From: Oscillospiraceae bacterium
GTDB taxonomy: Bacteria > Bacillota > Clostridia > Oscillospirales > CAG-382
Assembly: GCA_015064485.1 (NCBI GenBank)
Contig: SVSD01000004.1
Location: 62,001-126,000 of the forward strand
Length of the DNA: 64,000 nucleotides
Direction: 5' to 3'
The notes beneath the pieces were generated by a model. That model made no database searches, was not told the origin of the DNA, and saw only the letters and a list, made by a program, of their open reading frames with translations. Position 1 is the stretch's first letter, and the number at the start of each line of letters is the position of its first letter. Below are positions 45,709-54,305 of the stretch, in pieces. The position numbers were made by a program, and so were the translations under genes.

Positions 45709-45736
45709 AAAAGACCGCATAAGCGGTCTTTTTTTG
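45709..45736 (+). terminator. Intrinsic terminator after murA
   Basis: AAAAGACCGC (45709-45718) pairs with GCGGTCTTTT (45723-45732), 4-base loop, then more T. Confidence 0.93.
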
Positions 45737-45790
45737 TATCTTAAAACATTTTTATAAATGCAGCTTACAATTTCAAAGCTTTTATATCTA

Positions 45791-45819
45791 TTGACACAAA
45801 AAAACATTTGCATTATAAT
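45791..45819 (+). promoter_or_regulatory. Consensus sigma-A promoter of the ABC-DUF1854-ABC operon
   Basis: Perfect TTGACA at 45791-45796 and perfect TATAAT at 45814-45819, 17 bases apart, 37 bases before the start. Confidence 0.92.
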
Positions 45820-45856
45820 ATTATATAGGAGAATATTTCAAAAATCAGAGGAAAAA

Positions 45857-48145
45857 ATGAAAAAAACAAATCGATTACCTTCATACATACTCCCTTTTTT
45901 TGAAAAGAGAGGAGTTTATGAAAAGGATATTATAATATTCGTAAAAAGCGATCTGGATATGGACTTCAGATATACAGATGTCTTTTGTGTAGCAACCTGC
46001 GATACTCTTTGCGTCCTTTCGGGAAAAAATACAGTCAGCGGCACAAAAAGATTTTTTGGTTCTATGAAGGCTGATATAACCTTTGAAGAATATGCATATG
46101 ACGAATACGCACTTTCGGAATTGGAAAACCCGCTTTGTATGATGAACCTTTCGTCCGGCATTTTTACAGCCGACATATGCGGTGAACACAAAGGGCTTTT
46201 CCGCTTTACCATGTCTTCAAAAAACAAAGTATATACATTTTTAGACAATCTGAAAAAGCTTAAAGAAGACGGAAAGCTTCTTCCCGAGGACATAAAAACC
46301 GATGACCGCGAAGTCTGCTGTCCTAAATGCGGTACCCGTTATACAGATTCAAAGCGTAAAATTTGCCCGAAATGTATGGACAAGTCAAAGCTTATGCGCC
46401 GTTTATCCGTATTCTTTTTAAAATACAAATTTTATATTCTCATATCCTTTATAAGTCTTGTTGCAACAACAGCTCTTGCGGCTCTCTTGCCTTACATAAA
46501 AGGCTCTGTCTTATACAACGAGGTTCTTGAAGTCGGCGGCAAATACTACGGTAAGATGCTTTATGTAGTTCTGCTTATAATATCTACAAAATTCCTTTCG
46601 GTTGCAGCATCAATAGTTAACGGTATTGTAACCTCTAAAATTTCTGCAAAAGTCGTATATGATATAAAAAAGACAGTTTTTTCTTCCATTTCAAAACTTT
46701 CCTACGGTTTTTTTACATCAAGACAGACAGGCGGTCTTATGACCTCGGTAAACGGAGATGCAAACTCTATTTATTTCTTCTTTTGCGACGGACTGCCGTA
46801 TCTTATCATAAACATTGTTCAGTTTACAGTAATTACAGGTATTATGATAAGTATTCATCCGCTTATGACACTTGCGGCATTTATCACAGTCCCCGTATTT
46901 GTTTTACTCTATCGCGGCATACTTTTGATGTTTGACAAGCTGTATGCCAAAAACTTTTCAAAAAGGCGTTCTTTTAATTCACTTATAACCGATGTTCTTT
47001 CGGGAATCAGAGTGGTCAAAGCGTTTGCAAGAGAAGAAACCGAAGAAAAGCGATTTGAGCGCAAAAGCTCTGATTTTGCTTTATCTGACAGAAAGATCGG
47101 CGTTTTGAATTCAAGCATTTTCCCGTTTATCGGTTTTATACTTCATATCGGAAACTTTGTTGTATGGACATACGGCGGATGGCTTGTTATGTCCGGCGAC
47201 CCAAAGATGGATCTCGGTCTTCTTATGACATTTATCGGCTATCTCGGTATGCTATACGAACCTTTGGGATTTTTCTCGGAGGTTTCAAGATGGTGGGCGG
47301 AATGTATGAATGCGGTAAGCCGTGTTTTTGAGATACTTGATTCCATTCCCGAAGTCGAGGAAAGCGAAAATCCCATTTCTCTTGAAACAGTAAAGGGTGA
47401 GATAGAATTTTCAAATGTATCCTTTGGATACGACAAAACAAGAAAGATCCTTGAGGATATAAGCTTTAAGGTTTCCCCCGGAGAAACTATCGGTATCGTC
47501 GGAGAAACGGGTGCGGGAAAAAGCACTCTTGTGAACCTTCTTATCCGTCTTTACGATACAGAAAACGGCTCTGTTTCCATCGACGGTATAAATGTAAAAG
47601 ACCTCTCCTTTAACGACCTTCACAAAGCCGTTGCCATCGTATCTCAGGAAACCTACCTTTTTGAAGGTACAATAATGGAAAATATCCGATATGCTAAGCC
47701 TTGTGCTACAAACGAAGAGGTTTTTGCCGCAGCAAAAGCCGCAGACGCACATAGCTTTATCATCAAATACCCCGACGGATATGAAACGCTTGTCGGCAGA
47801 GGAAACAAAGCTCTTTCAGGCGGCGAATGTCAGAGAATATCAATAGCAAGAGCGATTTTAAAAGATCCCAAAATACTTATACTAGACGAAGCGACAAGCG
47901 CAATGGATACGAAAACGGAAAGAAATATCCAAAAAGCGCTCGGTGTTCTTACTGAAGGGCGTACAACCCTTATGATAGCACACAGGCTCTCAACTCTTCG
48001 GGATGCGGACAAGATTGTTGTTATTGAAAACGGCAAAATGCCCGAATACGGTACACACCGCGAGCTTCTTGACAAACGCGGCGTTTACTACAAACTATAT
48101 AAACTTCAGGCACAAGCTTTAAAATCCATCGGGATAGAAGGCTGA
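45857..48145 (+). CDS. ABC exporter half-transporter with N-terminal soluble domain and zinc ribbon
   Basis: The protein of about 762 residues has an uncommon layout. Residues 1-150 form a soluble domain of mostly beta character, followed by a zinc ribbon (cysteines 155/158 and 170/173). Then come six membrane segments of a type-IV exporter (about 185-500) and a nucleotide-binding domain with Walker A near 549 (GETGAGKST), signature LSGGECQR, Walker B ILILDEATS and the switch histidine in AHRLSTL. The D-loop reads SAMD. It probably dimerises with the similar protein at 48932-51175. The substrate is unknown. Start ATG 45857 follows AGAGGA; the frame opens further upstream in the promoter. Confidence 0.85.
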   Translation: MKKTNRLPSYILPFFEKRGVYEKDIIIFVKSDLDMDFRYTDVFCVATCDTLCVLSGKNTVSGTKRFFGSMKADITFEEYAYDEYALSELENPLCMMNLSSGIFTADICGEHKGLFRFTMSSKNKVYTFLDNLKKLKEDGKLLPEDIKTDDREVCCPKCGTRYTDSKRKICPKCMDKSKLMRRLSVFFLKYKFYILISFISLVATTALAALLPYIKGSVLYNEVLEVGGKYYGKMLYVVLLIISTKFLSVAASIVNGIVTSKISAKVVYDIKKTVFSSISKLSYGFFTSRQTGGLMTSVNGDANSIYFFFCDGLPYLIINIVQFTVITGIMISIHPLMTLAAFITVPVFVLLYRGILLMFDKLYAKNFSKRRSFNSLITDVLSGIRVVKAFAREETEEKRFERKSSDFALSDRKIGVLNSSIFPFIGFILHIGNFVVWTYGGWLVMSGDPKMDLGLLMTFIGYLGMLYEPLGFFSEVSRWWAECMNAVSRVFEILDSIPEVEESENPISLETVKGEIEFSNVSFGYDKTRKILEDISFKVSPGETIGIVGETGAGKSTLVNLLIRLYDTENGSVSIDGINVKDLSFNDLHKAVAIVSQETYLFEGTIMENIRYAKPCATNEEVFAAAKAADAHSFIIKYPDGYETLVGRGNKALSGGECQRISIARAILKDPKILILDEATSAMDTKTERNIQKALGVLTEGRTTLMIAHRLSTLRDADKIVVIENGKMPEYGTHRELLDKRGVYYKLYKLQAQALKSIGIEG

Positions 48146-48166
48146 TATAAGCCGAAAGGAAAAAAT

Positions 48167-48901
48167 ATGGACAGCATAAAAAACATAAAAGTGCAGGACA
48201 CAACATCCTTTACGGATATTGTGGATATAGTCTACCTCACAAAAGAGGATTCTTGGTTTTCTTTGACGGAAAACGGTTTTCTTACTCTTGTTTCCACAAA
48301 GGATATAAAACCCGAAAAGATCTTTGACGAAGGTGAAAACTCCGGCGATATGCCGTCGCCGCCGCAAAGCGGCGGGAACGGAGGTTTTAAAGCCGCATCC
48401 GCCGACAGTGAAGACAACAAAAATAATAAACCTTCAAAATCCCGTCACGATTTCCGTAAACCTCCGTGCGAGGTGAAATACACCTCCGACGGCAAGAGGG
48501 ACTACGGAAGAGTTGTTCTCCACAGAGCCTTTCCGTTTGACTCTCCCGACAAGGTTATTTCCGTTCAGCAGGAAGACGGTTTTGAGATCGGTGTTATAAG
48601 AGATATAAACGAATTTGATGCAGAAACTGTCAAAATACTTTCTGCAAGTCTTGATAAAAAATATTTTGTTCCCGAAATCACAAAGATAGTTTCAACAAAA
48701 GACCGTTTCGGTTTTGTTTATTTCAAATGCGAAACCGACTGCGGACTTTGTGAATTTGTTGTCCGCAACCCTTTCGGAAGCATACTTCGTGTAAGCGAAA
48801 CAAAAATATTTATTATCGATATCGACGGCAACAGATACTCGGTAAAAGATGTTTCAAAACTCGATAAAAAGAGCTATCGCAAGATAGAGCTTTATATCTG
48901 A
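48167..48901 (+). CDS. DUF1854 family protein between two ABC exporters
   Basis: The 244-residue protein has a variable, low-complexity N-terminal half (proline, glycine, asparagine and lysine around 60-95) and a C-terminal DUF1854 domain: YGRVVLHRAFPF near 115-126, VPEITKIVSTKDRFGFVYF near 166-184, FVVRNPFGSILRVS and IDIDGNRYSVKDVSKLD. DUF1854 proteins are known beside ABC transporters, and in some proteobacteria they are annotated as associated with cyanophycin metabolism; no cyanophycin gene is seen here. It starts at ATG 48167 behind AAAGG and is the middle gene of the operon. Confidence 0.8.
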   Translation: MDSIKNIKVQDTTSFTDIVDIVYLTKEDSWFSLTENGFLTLVSTKDIKPEKIFDEGENSGDMPSPPQSGGNGGFKAASADSEDNKNNKPSKSRHDFRKPPCEVKYTSDGKRDYGRVVLHRAFPFDSPDKVISVQQEDGFEIGVIRDINEFDAETVKILSASLDKKYFVPEITKIVSTKDRFGFVYFKCETDCGLCEFVVRNPFGSILRVSETKIFIIDIDGNRYSVKDVSKLDKKSYRKIELYI

Positions 48902-48931
48902 TTCCAACAGAAGTCAAAACGGAGAAAAATA

Positions 48932-51175
48932 ATGCTTTTTAAAAGAAAACGAAAACGCACTCTTTCCCAGATCGTTCTTGAAAAGCTGCGTGAGAAGATA
49001 AAAACCGTAACAGGTAATGAGATCCCGATATATAATTTTCCTTTTGATCTTAGTCCCGGCAACAAAAAAATATACGGTCTTTGTGCCATAACAAAAGAGA
49101 TTTTGTTAGTTGCAAAAACCGATGCTCCAAACGGCGAGATCATACTTGAAACTTATAATATTGAAGATCTTTATGATGTAAATTACACCAAGCTTTACGG
49201 TGCAATAACCTTTGAATACAGAGATAAAAACGGTGTTCTTCACGAAATTTGCCGTGCAACCTCGGGCAAAAAAGATTTTGTTATTGACGGTTGCCGGTAT
49301 GTCTTCACTCTTCACAACAAAAACGAAATAAAAAAACGGGACAAAAAGAAATTAAATACCTGTCCGAAATGCGGAAGACCCTATAGAAGGAATTCTTCCA
49401 CATGCCTTCATTGCGGAGGAGCAAAAAAAGCCCTTAAAAATCTTTTTAATATAGCAAAGCCTTATACTTTACAGCTTATGCTTTCGATGGTTTTGTTTTT
49501 TATTGTAAGCTTACTCAATATACTTATTCCGGCAATAAACAAATATCTTATAGATGATGTTATAAAAGCCCCGAATGCCGGAGAGCTTGGTTTTAAAGTG
49601 CTTTTCTTTGTAGTTCTTTCAATTGCACTGACACAGCTGTTTATAAATATTTTCTCGGTTCTCAGAAACATTTTGATGCTTGGTACAAGCTCAAAAATGC
49701 TTGTAAAAATTCGCTCTATGCTCTTTTCCAAAGTGCAGAAAATGTCGATCGGAAGAATTTCAGAACATACTCCCGGCGACCTTATAACAAGAATAACATC
49801 AGACACTCAGGTTTTAAACAGCTTTCTTACATATGACCTTCCCGAATGTATGCAGCAAGCCATCCTTCTTACAGGCGTCCTTATATTTATGCTGATAAAA
49901 CAGCCCGTAATCACATTGCTTGCTGTTATCCCCTGTCCGTTTGTTGTTATTATGTTTAATGTAATACATAAGCTTATGGGGAAATTATACAGACGCCAGT
50001 GGTTTATCGGAATGAAAGCAAATTCCATAATGCACGATATTTTCCAGGGTATTCGTGTTGTAAAGGTTTTCGGTATGGAGGATGCAGAAACCGAAAAATA
50101 CGGAAAAACAATTTTTGAAGAAGCAAGGATTCGCCAAAGAAACGAAACTTTATGGAATCTGATCATACCGAGTGCAAATTTCTTAATGGGAGTCGGAGAA
50201 TTTATCGTTGTATACTTTGTAGGTATAAAGATACTTGACCCTTCCTCCTCTATGACGCTGGGTGATCTTACTCAGATGACAAGTTATATAACCCTTTTAT
50301 ACGGACCTTTGAGATATTTTTCAAGACTTCCGAGAAAGCTTGTGCAAACTGCAACTTCAACGGTAAAGATTTTTGAAATAATAGATGAAGAAGATGATGT
50401 TGCGGATATCGCAGACGCAAAGGAAATAGATATTCAGGGGCATGTGGAATTCAAAGATGTTTCTTTCGGATATAATGAAAACGAAAAAGTTCTCGAAAAC
50501 ATTTCTTTTACAGCCGAAAAGGGCGAAATGATAGGCATCGTAGGTCTTTCGGGTACGGGAAAAAGTACGCTTATAAATCTTTTGATGCGTCTTTATGATG
50601 TCGATTCGGGACAGATATTGATAGACGGGGTAGATATCCGTGATATAGCTCAGGAATCTTTACGCCGGCAGACGGGTGTTGTATTACAGGAAACATTCCT
50701 TTTCACAGGTACAATATATGACAATATAGCATATGCAGCACCAAAATCCACCCGGGATGAAGTAATACGAGCCGCAAAACTTGCAGGAGCTCATAAATTC
50801 ATAATCAAGCTTCCCGATGCATACAACACGATAGTGGGAGAAAGAGGATTTACCCTTTCCGGCGGTGAGCGACAGAGAATCGCAATTGCCCGTGCAATTC
50901 TCTGCAACCCCAAAATTCTTATTCTTGATGAAGCAACAAGTGCTCTTGATACGATAACAGAGAAAAATATACAGGATGCTCTTTCTCAGCTCACAAAAAA
51001 CAGAACGACCTTTGCGATTGCTCACAGGCTATCAACCTTGCGAAACGCCACAAAGCTTATTGTTCTTGACAAAGGCGAGATTGCTGAAGTTGGCACTCAC
51101 GATGAGCTTATACGCAAAAAAGGAATATATTACAGCCTTGTAATGGCTCAAAGACAAATGTCAAAAATGAGCTGA
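48932..51175 (+). CDS. ABC exporter half-transporter with N-terminal soluble domain and zinc ribbon (second copy)
   Basis: This 747-residue protein repeats the layout of the first transporter: a basic start, a beta-rich soluble domain (about 25-135), a zinc ribbon (cysteines 144/147 and 158/161), six membrane segments (about 175-485) and an ABC ATPase domain with GLSGTGKST, LSGGERQR, ILILDEATSALD and AHRLSTL. Both copies keep the catalytic glutamate after Walker B, so a heterodimer could have two active ATP sites. It starts 30 bases after the DUF1854 gene behind ACGGAG. Cargo is unknown. Confidence 0.85.
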   Translation: MLFKRKRKRTLSQIVLEKLREKIKTVTGNEIPIYNFPFDLSPGNKKIYGLCAITKEILLVAKTDAPNGEIILETYNIEDLYDVNYTKLYGAITFEYRDKNGVLHEICRATSGKKDFVIDGCRYVFTLHNKNEIKKRDKKKLNTCPKCGRPYRRNSSTCLHCGGAKKALKNLFNIAKPYTLQLMLSMVLFFIVSLLNILIPAINKYLIDDVIKAPNAGELGFKVLFFVVLSIALTQLFINIFSVLRNILMLGTSSKMLVKIRSMLFSKVQKMSIGRISEHTPGDLITRITSDTQVLNSFLTYDLPECMQQAILLTGVLIFMLIKQPVITLLAVIPCPFVVIMFNVIHKLMGKLYRRQWFIGMKANSIMHDIFQGIRVVKVFGMEDAETEKYGKTIFEEARIRQRNETLWNLIIPSANFLMGVGEFIVVYFVGIKILDPSSSMTLGDLTQMTSYITLLYGPLRYFSRLPRKLVQTATSTVKIFEIIDEEDDVADIADAKEIDIQGHVEFKDVSFGYNENEKVLENISFTAEKGEMIGIVGLSGTGKSTLINLLMRLYDVDSGQILIDGVDIRDIAQESLRRQTGVVLQETFLFTGTIYDNIAYAAPKSTRDEVIRAAKLAGAHKFIIKLPDAYNTIVGERGFTLSGGERQRIAIARAILCNPKILILDEATSALDTITEKNIQDALSQLTKNRTTFAIAHRLSTLRNATKLIVLDKGEIAEVGTHDELIRKKGIYYSLVMAQRQMSKMS

Positions 51176-51215
51176 AAGGATATTGATAATCGATATTAAT
51201 TATAAATCCCAAAGG

Positions 51216-51244
51216 TTGATTTTTGATATTTTGTGTGTTATAAT
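51216..51244 (+). promoter_or_regulatory. Sigma-A promoter of glyA
   Basis: TTGATT at 51216-51221 and TATAAT at 51239-51244 have 17-base spacing, 48 bases before the glyA ATG. Confidence 0.85.
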
Positions 51245-51292
51245 ATAAAAATATTGGAATTAAATTATACTAAACATAAAATGAGGTAAAAA

Positions 51293-52489
51293 ATGGAAAG
51301 TAAAGTTTTTGAATTTATTGCAAAAGAACAGGAAAGACAGGATAAGAATGTCGAACTTATCGCAAGTGAAAATTTCGTTTCTGAAAATGTTTTGAAAGCT
51401 GTCGGCTCTTGTTTTACAAACAAATACTGCGAAGGATATCCTTATGTAAGAACATCGGGAAGAACAGGCAGATACTACGGCGGTACTATGTATGCAGACG
51501 AGCTTGAAGAATACTGCTGTGATATGTGGAAAAAAGTATACAATACAGATTATCATGTAAATGTACAGCCTCATTCCGGATCTCAGGCAAATTTTGCAGC
51601 ATATATGAGCGTTATCAAGCCCGGCGACACAATCCTTGCCATGAGCCTTGAAAACGGCGGTCATCTTACACACGGTTCTTCCGTAAACTTCAGCGGTAAA
51701 ATGTATAATATGCAGTTCTACGGAGTTGATGAAAACGGTTTTATCGATTACGACGATATGGAAAAGAAAATAAAAGAATTCCGTCCCGCAATCGTTCTTG
51801 CCGGAGCTTCCGCATATTCAAGAGTTATAAAATTTGACCTTATTAAGGAAATCATCGACAGATGTGTTACAGAAGATTACCCCCGTCCTTACTTCGTAGT
51901 TGATATGGCTCATATCGCAGGTCTTATCGCAGGCGGAGCTCATCCTTCCCCGTTTGGAATTGCAGATATTATAACAACAACCACACATAAGACATTAAGA
52001 GGTCCCAGAGGCGGTCTTATATTCTGCCGCCCCGAACTTGCAAAGAAGGTAGACGGAGCAATCTTCCCCGGTGCTCAGGGCGGTCCTTTGATGCATGTTA
52101 TCGCAGGCAAGGCTATTTGTGCCGAGGAAGCGCTTTCCCCTGAGTTCAAAGAATATGCCGCAAATGTTGTTAAGAACGCCGCAGCTATGTGTGCTGAATT
52201 TGTAAAGATGGGCTACCATATTGTAACCGGAGGAACCGATAATCATCTTTTCCTTCTCGATCTCTCCGAAACTCACCCGAATCTTACAGGAAAAATGCTT
52301 CAGGAAGAGCTTGACAAACATCATATAACACTTAACAAAAACTGTGTTCCCAACGAAAAGAGAACTCCTGCCGAAACCTCAGGCGTCAGAATCGGTACTG
52401 CTGCTATGACAACAAAAGGCTGGAAAGAAAAGGACTTTATCGAAACCGCAAAGAAGATCGACGAAATAATAAAGGCAATAAAATATTAA
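51293..52489 (+). CDS. glyA: Serine hydroxymethyltransferase GlyA
   Basis: GlyA is the PLP enzyme that converts serine and tetrahydrofolate to glycine and methylene-THF. In 398 residues the opening LIASENFVSENVL, the VDMAHIAGLIAGG segment and the PLP-lysine motif TTTTHKTLRGPRGG (lysine near 233) are clear. It is slightly shorter than most homologues. Own promoter and a terminator make it monocistronic. Confidence 0.97.
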   Translation: MESKVFEFIAKEQERQDKNVELIASENFVSENVLKAVGSCFTNKYCEGYPYVRTSGRTGRYYGGTMYADELEEYCCDMWKKVYNTDYHVNVQPHSGSQANFAAYMSVIKPGDTILAMSLENGGHLTHGSSVNFSGKMYNMQFYGVDENGFIDYDDMEKKIKEFRPAIVLAGASAYSRVIKFDLIKEIIDRCVTEDYPRPYFVVDMAHIAGLIAGGAHPSPFGIADIITTTTHKTLRGPRGGLIFCRPELAKKVDGAIFPGAQGGPLMHVIAGKAICAEEALSPEFKEYAANVVKNAAAMCAEFVKMGYHIVTGGTDNHLFLLDLSETHPNLTGKMLQEELDKHHITLNKNCVPNEKRTPAETSGVRIGTAAMTTKGWKEKDFIETAKKIDEIIKAIKY

Positions 52490-52496
52490 TATAAAT

Positions 52497-52528
52497 AAAA
52501 TCGGGAAGGCTTTCGCCTTCCCGATTTT
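52497..52528. terminator. Bidirectional terminator between glyA and sigG
   Basis: A perfect 14-bp stem AAAATCGGGAAGGC/GCCTTCCCGATTTT (52497-52510, 52515-52528) with a TTTC loop serves both convergent genes; its last base touches the sigG stop codon. Confidence 0.93.
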
Positions 52529-53301
52529 TATATCTGTTTTCTTATCCGCAAAAGAGCTCCTTTTTCAAGGCGTGAAACCTGAGCCTGACTTATGTTTATC
52601 TCTTTTGCCACTTCCATCTGAGTTTTACCTTCAAAAAAGCGAAGCTCGATAATATTTCTTTCTCTTTCCGAAAGAGTTTTTATTGCCTCGGATATGGCAA
52701 TTTTTGTAAGCCAGCTCTCATCAGTGTTTTTTGTGTCGCTTATCTGATCCATAACATAAATCGAATCGCCGTTTTCCGAAAAAACAGGTTCATATAACGA
52801 AATCGGATCTACTATCGCATCAAGGGCATTTACGATCTCTTCCTTTGTTACTTCAAGTTGCTTTGCTATCTCCTCTATTTTCGGTTCTCTCCCAAGCTTT
52901 AACGAAAGTGTTTCTTTTACTCCCAGCGCTTTATACGCAAGATCCCTTACGGAACGGGAAACTCTTATTGCATTATTATCTCTTAAAAATCTGCGAAGTT
53001 CCCCGATTATCATCGGAACGGCGTATGTGCTGAACTGCACACCTAATGTAATATCAAAATTGTCAATTGCCTTTATCAGTCCGATACAGCCTATCTGAAA
53101 AAGATCGTCGGGGTTTTCTCCCCTTGATGAAAACCTTTTAATTACACTTAATACAAGCTTTAAATTCCCGTTTATTAATTCATCCCGCGCTAAAGTATCT
53201 CCTTCTTTTACTCTTTTTAAAAGTTCGGTTTTTTCGCTTGTGGTGAGAGTTTTTAGCCTTGATGTGTTTACGCCGCATATTTCAACTTTACCGCTATGCA
53301 T
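52528..53301 (-). CDS. sigG: RNA polymerase sporulation sigma factor SigG
   Basis: SigG directs late gene expression in the forespore. The 257-residue protein has the SigG-specific N-terminus KVEICGVNTSRLKTLT, followed by region 2 (GCIGLIKAIDNFD; FSTYAVPMIIGELRRFLRD), region 3 and region 4 with the helix-turn-helix TQMEVAKEINISQAQVSRLEKGAL. The frame is open upstream, but ATG 53301 stands behind AGAGG and matches the family start. In most spore formers sigG follows spoIIGA-sigE; those are not next to it here. A leader hairpin touches the ribosome site. Confidence 0.95.
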   Translation of the reverse strand: MHSGKVEICGVNTSRLKTLTTSEKTELLKRVKEGDTLARDELINGNLKLVLSVIKRFSSRGENPDDLFQIGCIGLIKAIDNFDITLGVQFSTYAVPMIIGELRRFLRDNNAIRVSRSVRDLAYKALGVKETLSLKLGREPKIEEIAKQLEVTKEEIVNALDAIVDPISLYEPVFSENGDSIYVMDQISDTKNTDESWLTKIAISEAIKTLSERERNIIELRFFEGKTQMEVAKEINISQAQVSRLEKGALLRIRKQI

Positions 53302-53309
53302 ACTAACCT

Positions 53310-53333
53310 CTTTGTATATTTTTATATACAAAG
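53310..53333 (-). promoter_or_regulatory. Leader hairpin abutting the sigG ribosome site
   Basis: CTTTGTATAT and its complement (plus 53310-53319 and 53324-53333) form a perfect 10-bp stem whose 3' end on the mRNA overlaps the first bases of the AGAGG ribosome site. Folding would reduce translation initiation. Confidence 0.65.
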
Positions 53334-53359
53334 TATTTCCCTTTTGCGGTAAAAAATGC
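53331..53359 (-). promoter_or_regulatory. Sigma-F-like promoter candidate of sigG
   Basis: On the minus strand GCATT (plus 53355-53359) and GGAAATACTT (plus 53331-53340), 14 bases apart, fit the forespore sigma-F pattern GYWTA-N15-GGNRANAHTR at all but one position of each box. sigG is a known sigma-F target in other spore formers. The spacing is one base short of ideal. Confidence 0.5.
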
Positions 53360-53478
53360 AGATATTTTGATTATTGATTTTTGTCGAATTCTCTGTTTTG
53401 TTACATCTAAGTAGATTTATGTTACGGATTTTTAATATATGCATAATATAATTAGAAAAAGCATATGGAGTGATTTTG

Positions 53479-54255
53479 TTGAAAAAAATTTTTTTATCAT
53501 CTATAAAAAGAAAAGGTATTGTTAATACGGTTTTATCTTTTATAGTAACATCTGTTCTTATTGCAAGGTTTTTAAGAGGAGATTATTGGTCGGTATTTTT
53601 GTGTGTACTTACACTTTTGCTTTTTAACATACCTGTTCTTGTAAAAAGATGGTTCAAAGTAGAACTTTCAAAAGAACTTGAAGTTATTATTCTTCTTTTT
53701 ATCTTCTGCGCTGAAATTTTAGGCGAAATCGGAAGTTTCTATACCCACATCCCTTGGTGGGACACCATGCTGCACACCACAAACGGTTTTCTTATGGGCG
53801 CTATCGGATTTGCTCTTATTGATATTTTAAATAAATCCCCGAATTTCCATATCAGCCTGTCCCCCGTTTTTGTGGCGGTTGTTGCATTATGCATTTCTAT
53901 GACTGTAGGGGTTGCATGGGAATTTTTCGAATTCGGAATGGATACATTTTTCAAAACAGATATGCAAAAAGACCGCACTGTTTCTTATATTTCTTCGGTA
54001 GCATTAAATCCCGACGGTATAAATAACCCGATAATTGCAGAAGATATTGCGAAAACCATCCTTTTTGACAAAGACGGAAAAGAAATTGCAATTATAGAAA
54101 ACGGATATCTTGATATCGGAATAATTGACACAATGAAAGACCTTTTTGTGAACTTCATAGGCGCTGCCGTTTTTTCTGTTATAGGATATTTCTACCTTTT
54201 GGGAAGAGACAAGGTTAATGTAGCAAAAAGATTTATACCGAAACTCATTTCTTAA
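53479..54255 (+). CDS. Multi-pass membrane protein of unknown function
   Basis: About 258 residues with membrane segments near residues 15-35, 37-55, 70-95, 105-125, 135-155 and 225-245 and a conserved-looking core SFYTHIPWWDTMLHTTNGF followed by GVAWEFFEF. The core resembles the DUF2238/YjdF-like membrane proteins in general shape, but I cannot place it firmly. The GTG at 53470 overlaps the GGAG site, so TTG 53479 (8 bases behind it) is the preferred start. It is divergent from sigG, which leaves open a sporulation-linked role; no clear promoter type was found. Confidence 0.7.
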   Translation: MKKIFLSSIKRKGIVNTVLSFIVTSVLIARFLRGDYWSVFLCVLTLLLFNIPVLVKRWFKVELSKELEVIILLFIFCAEILGEIGSFYTHIPWWDTMLHTTNGFLMGAIGFALIDILNKSPNFHISLSPVFVAVVALCISMTVGVAWEFFEFGMDTFFKTDMQKDRTVSYISSVALNPDGINNPIIAEDIAKTILFDKDGKEIAIIENGYLDIGIIDTMKDLFVNFIGAAVFSVIGYFYLLGRDKVNVAKRFIPKLIS

Positions 54256-54264
54256 CAATATAAG

Positions 54265-54295
54265 AAGAGCTGTGAAAATTCACAGCTCTTTTTGC
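54265..54295 (+). terminator. Intrinsic terminator after the membrane protein gene
   Basis: Twelve-bp stem AAGAGCTGTGAA (54265-54276) with its complement at 54279-54290, then TTTTTG. The reverse direction ends the collagen-like gene less efficiently. Confidence 0.88.
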
Positions 54296-54305
54296 TTTTA
54301 AAATC

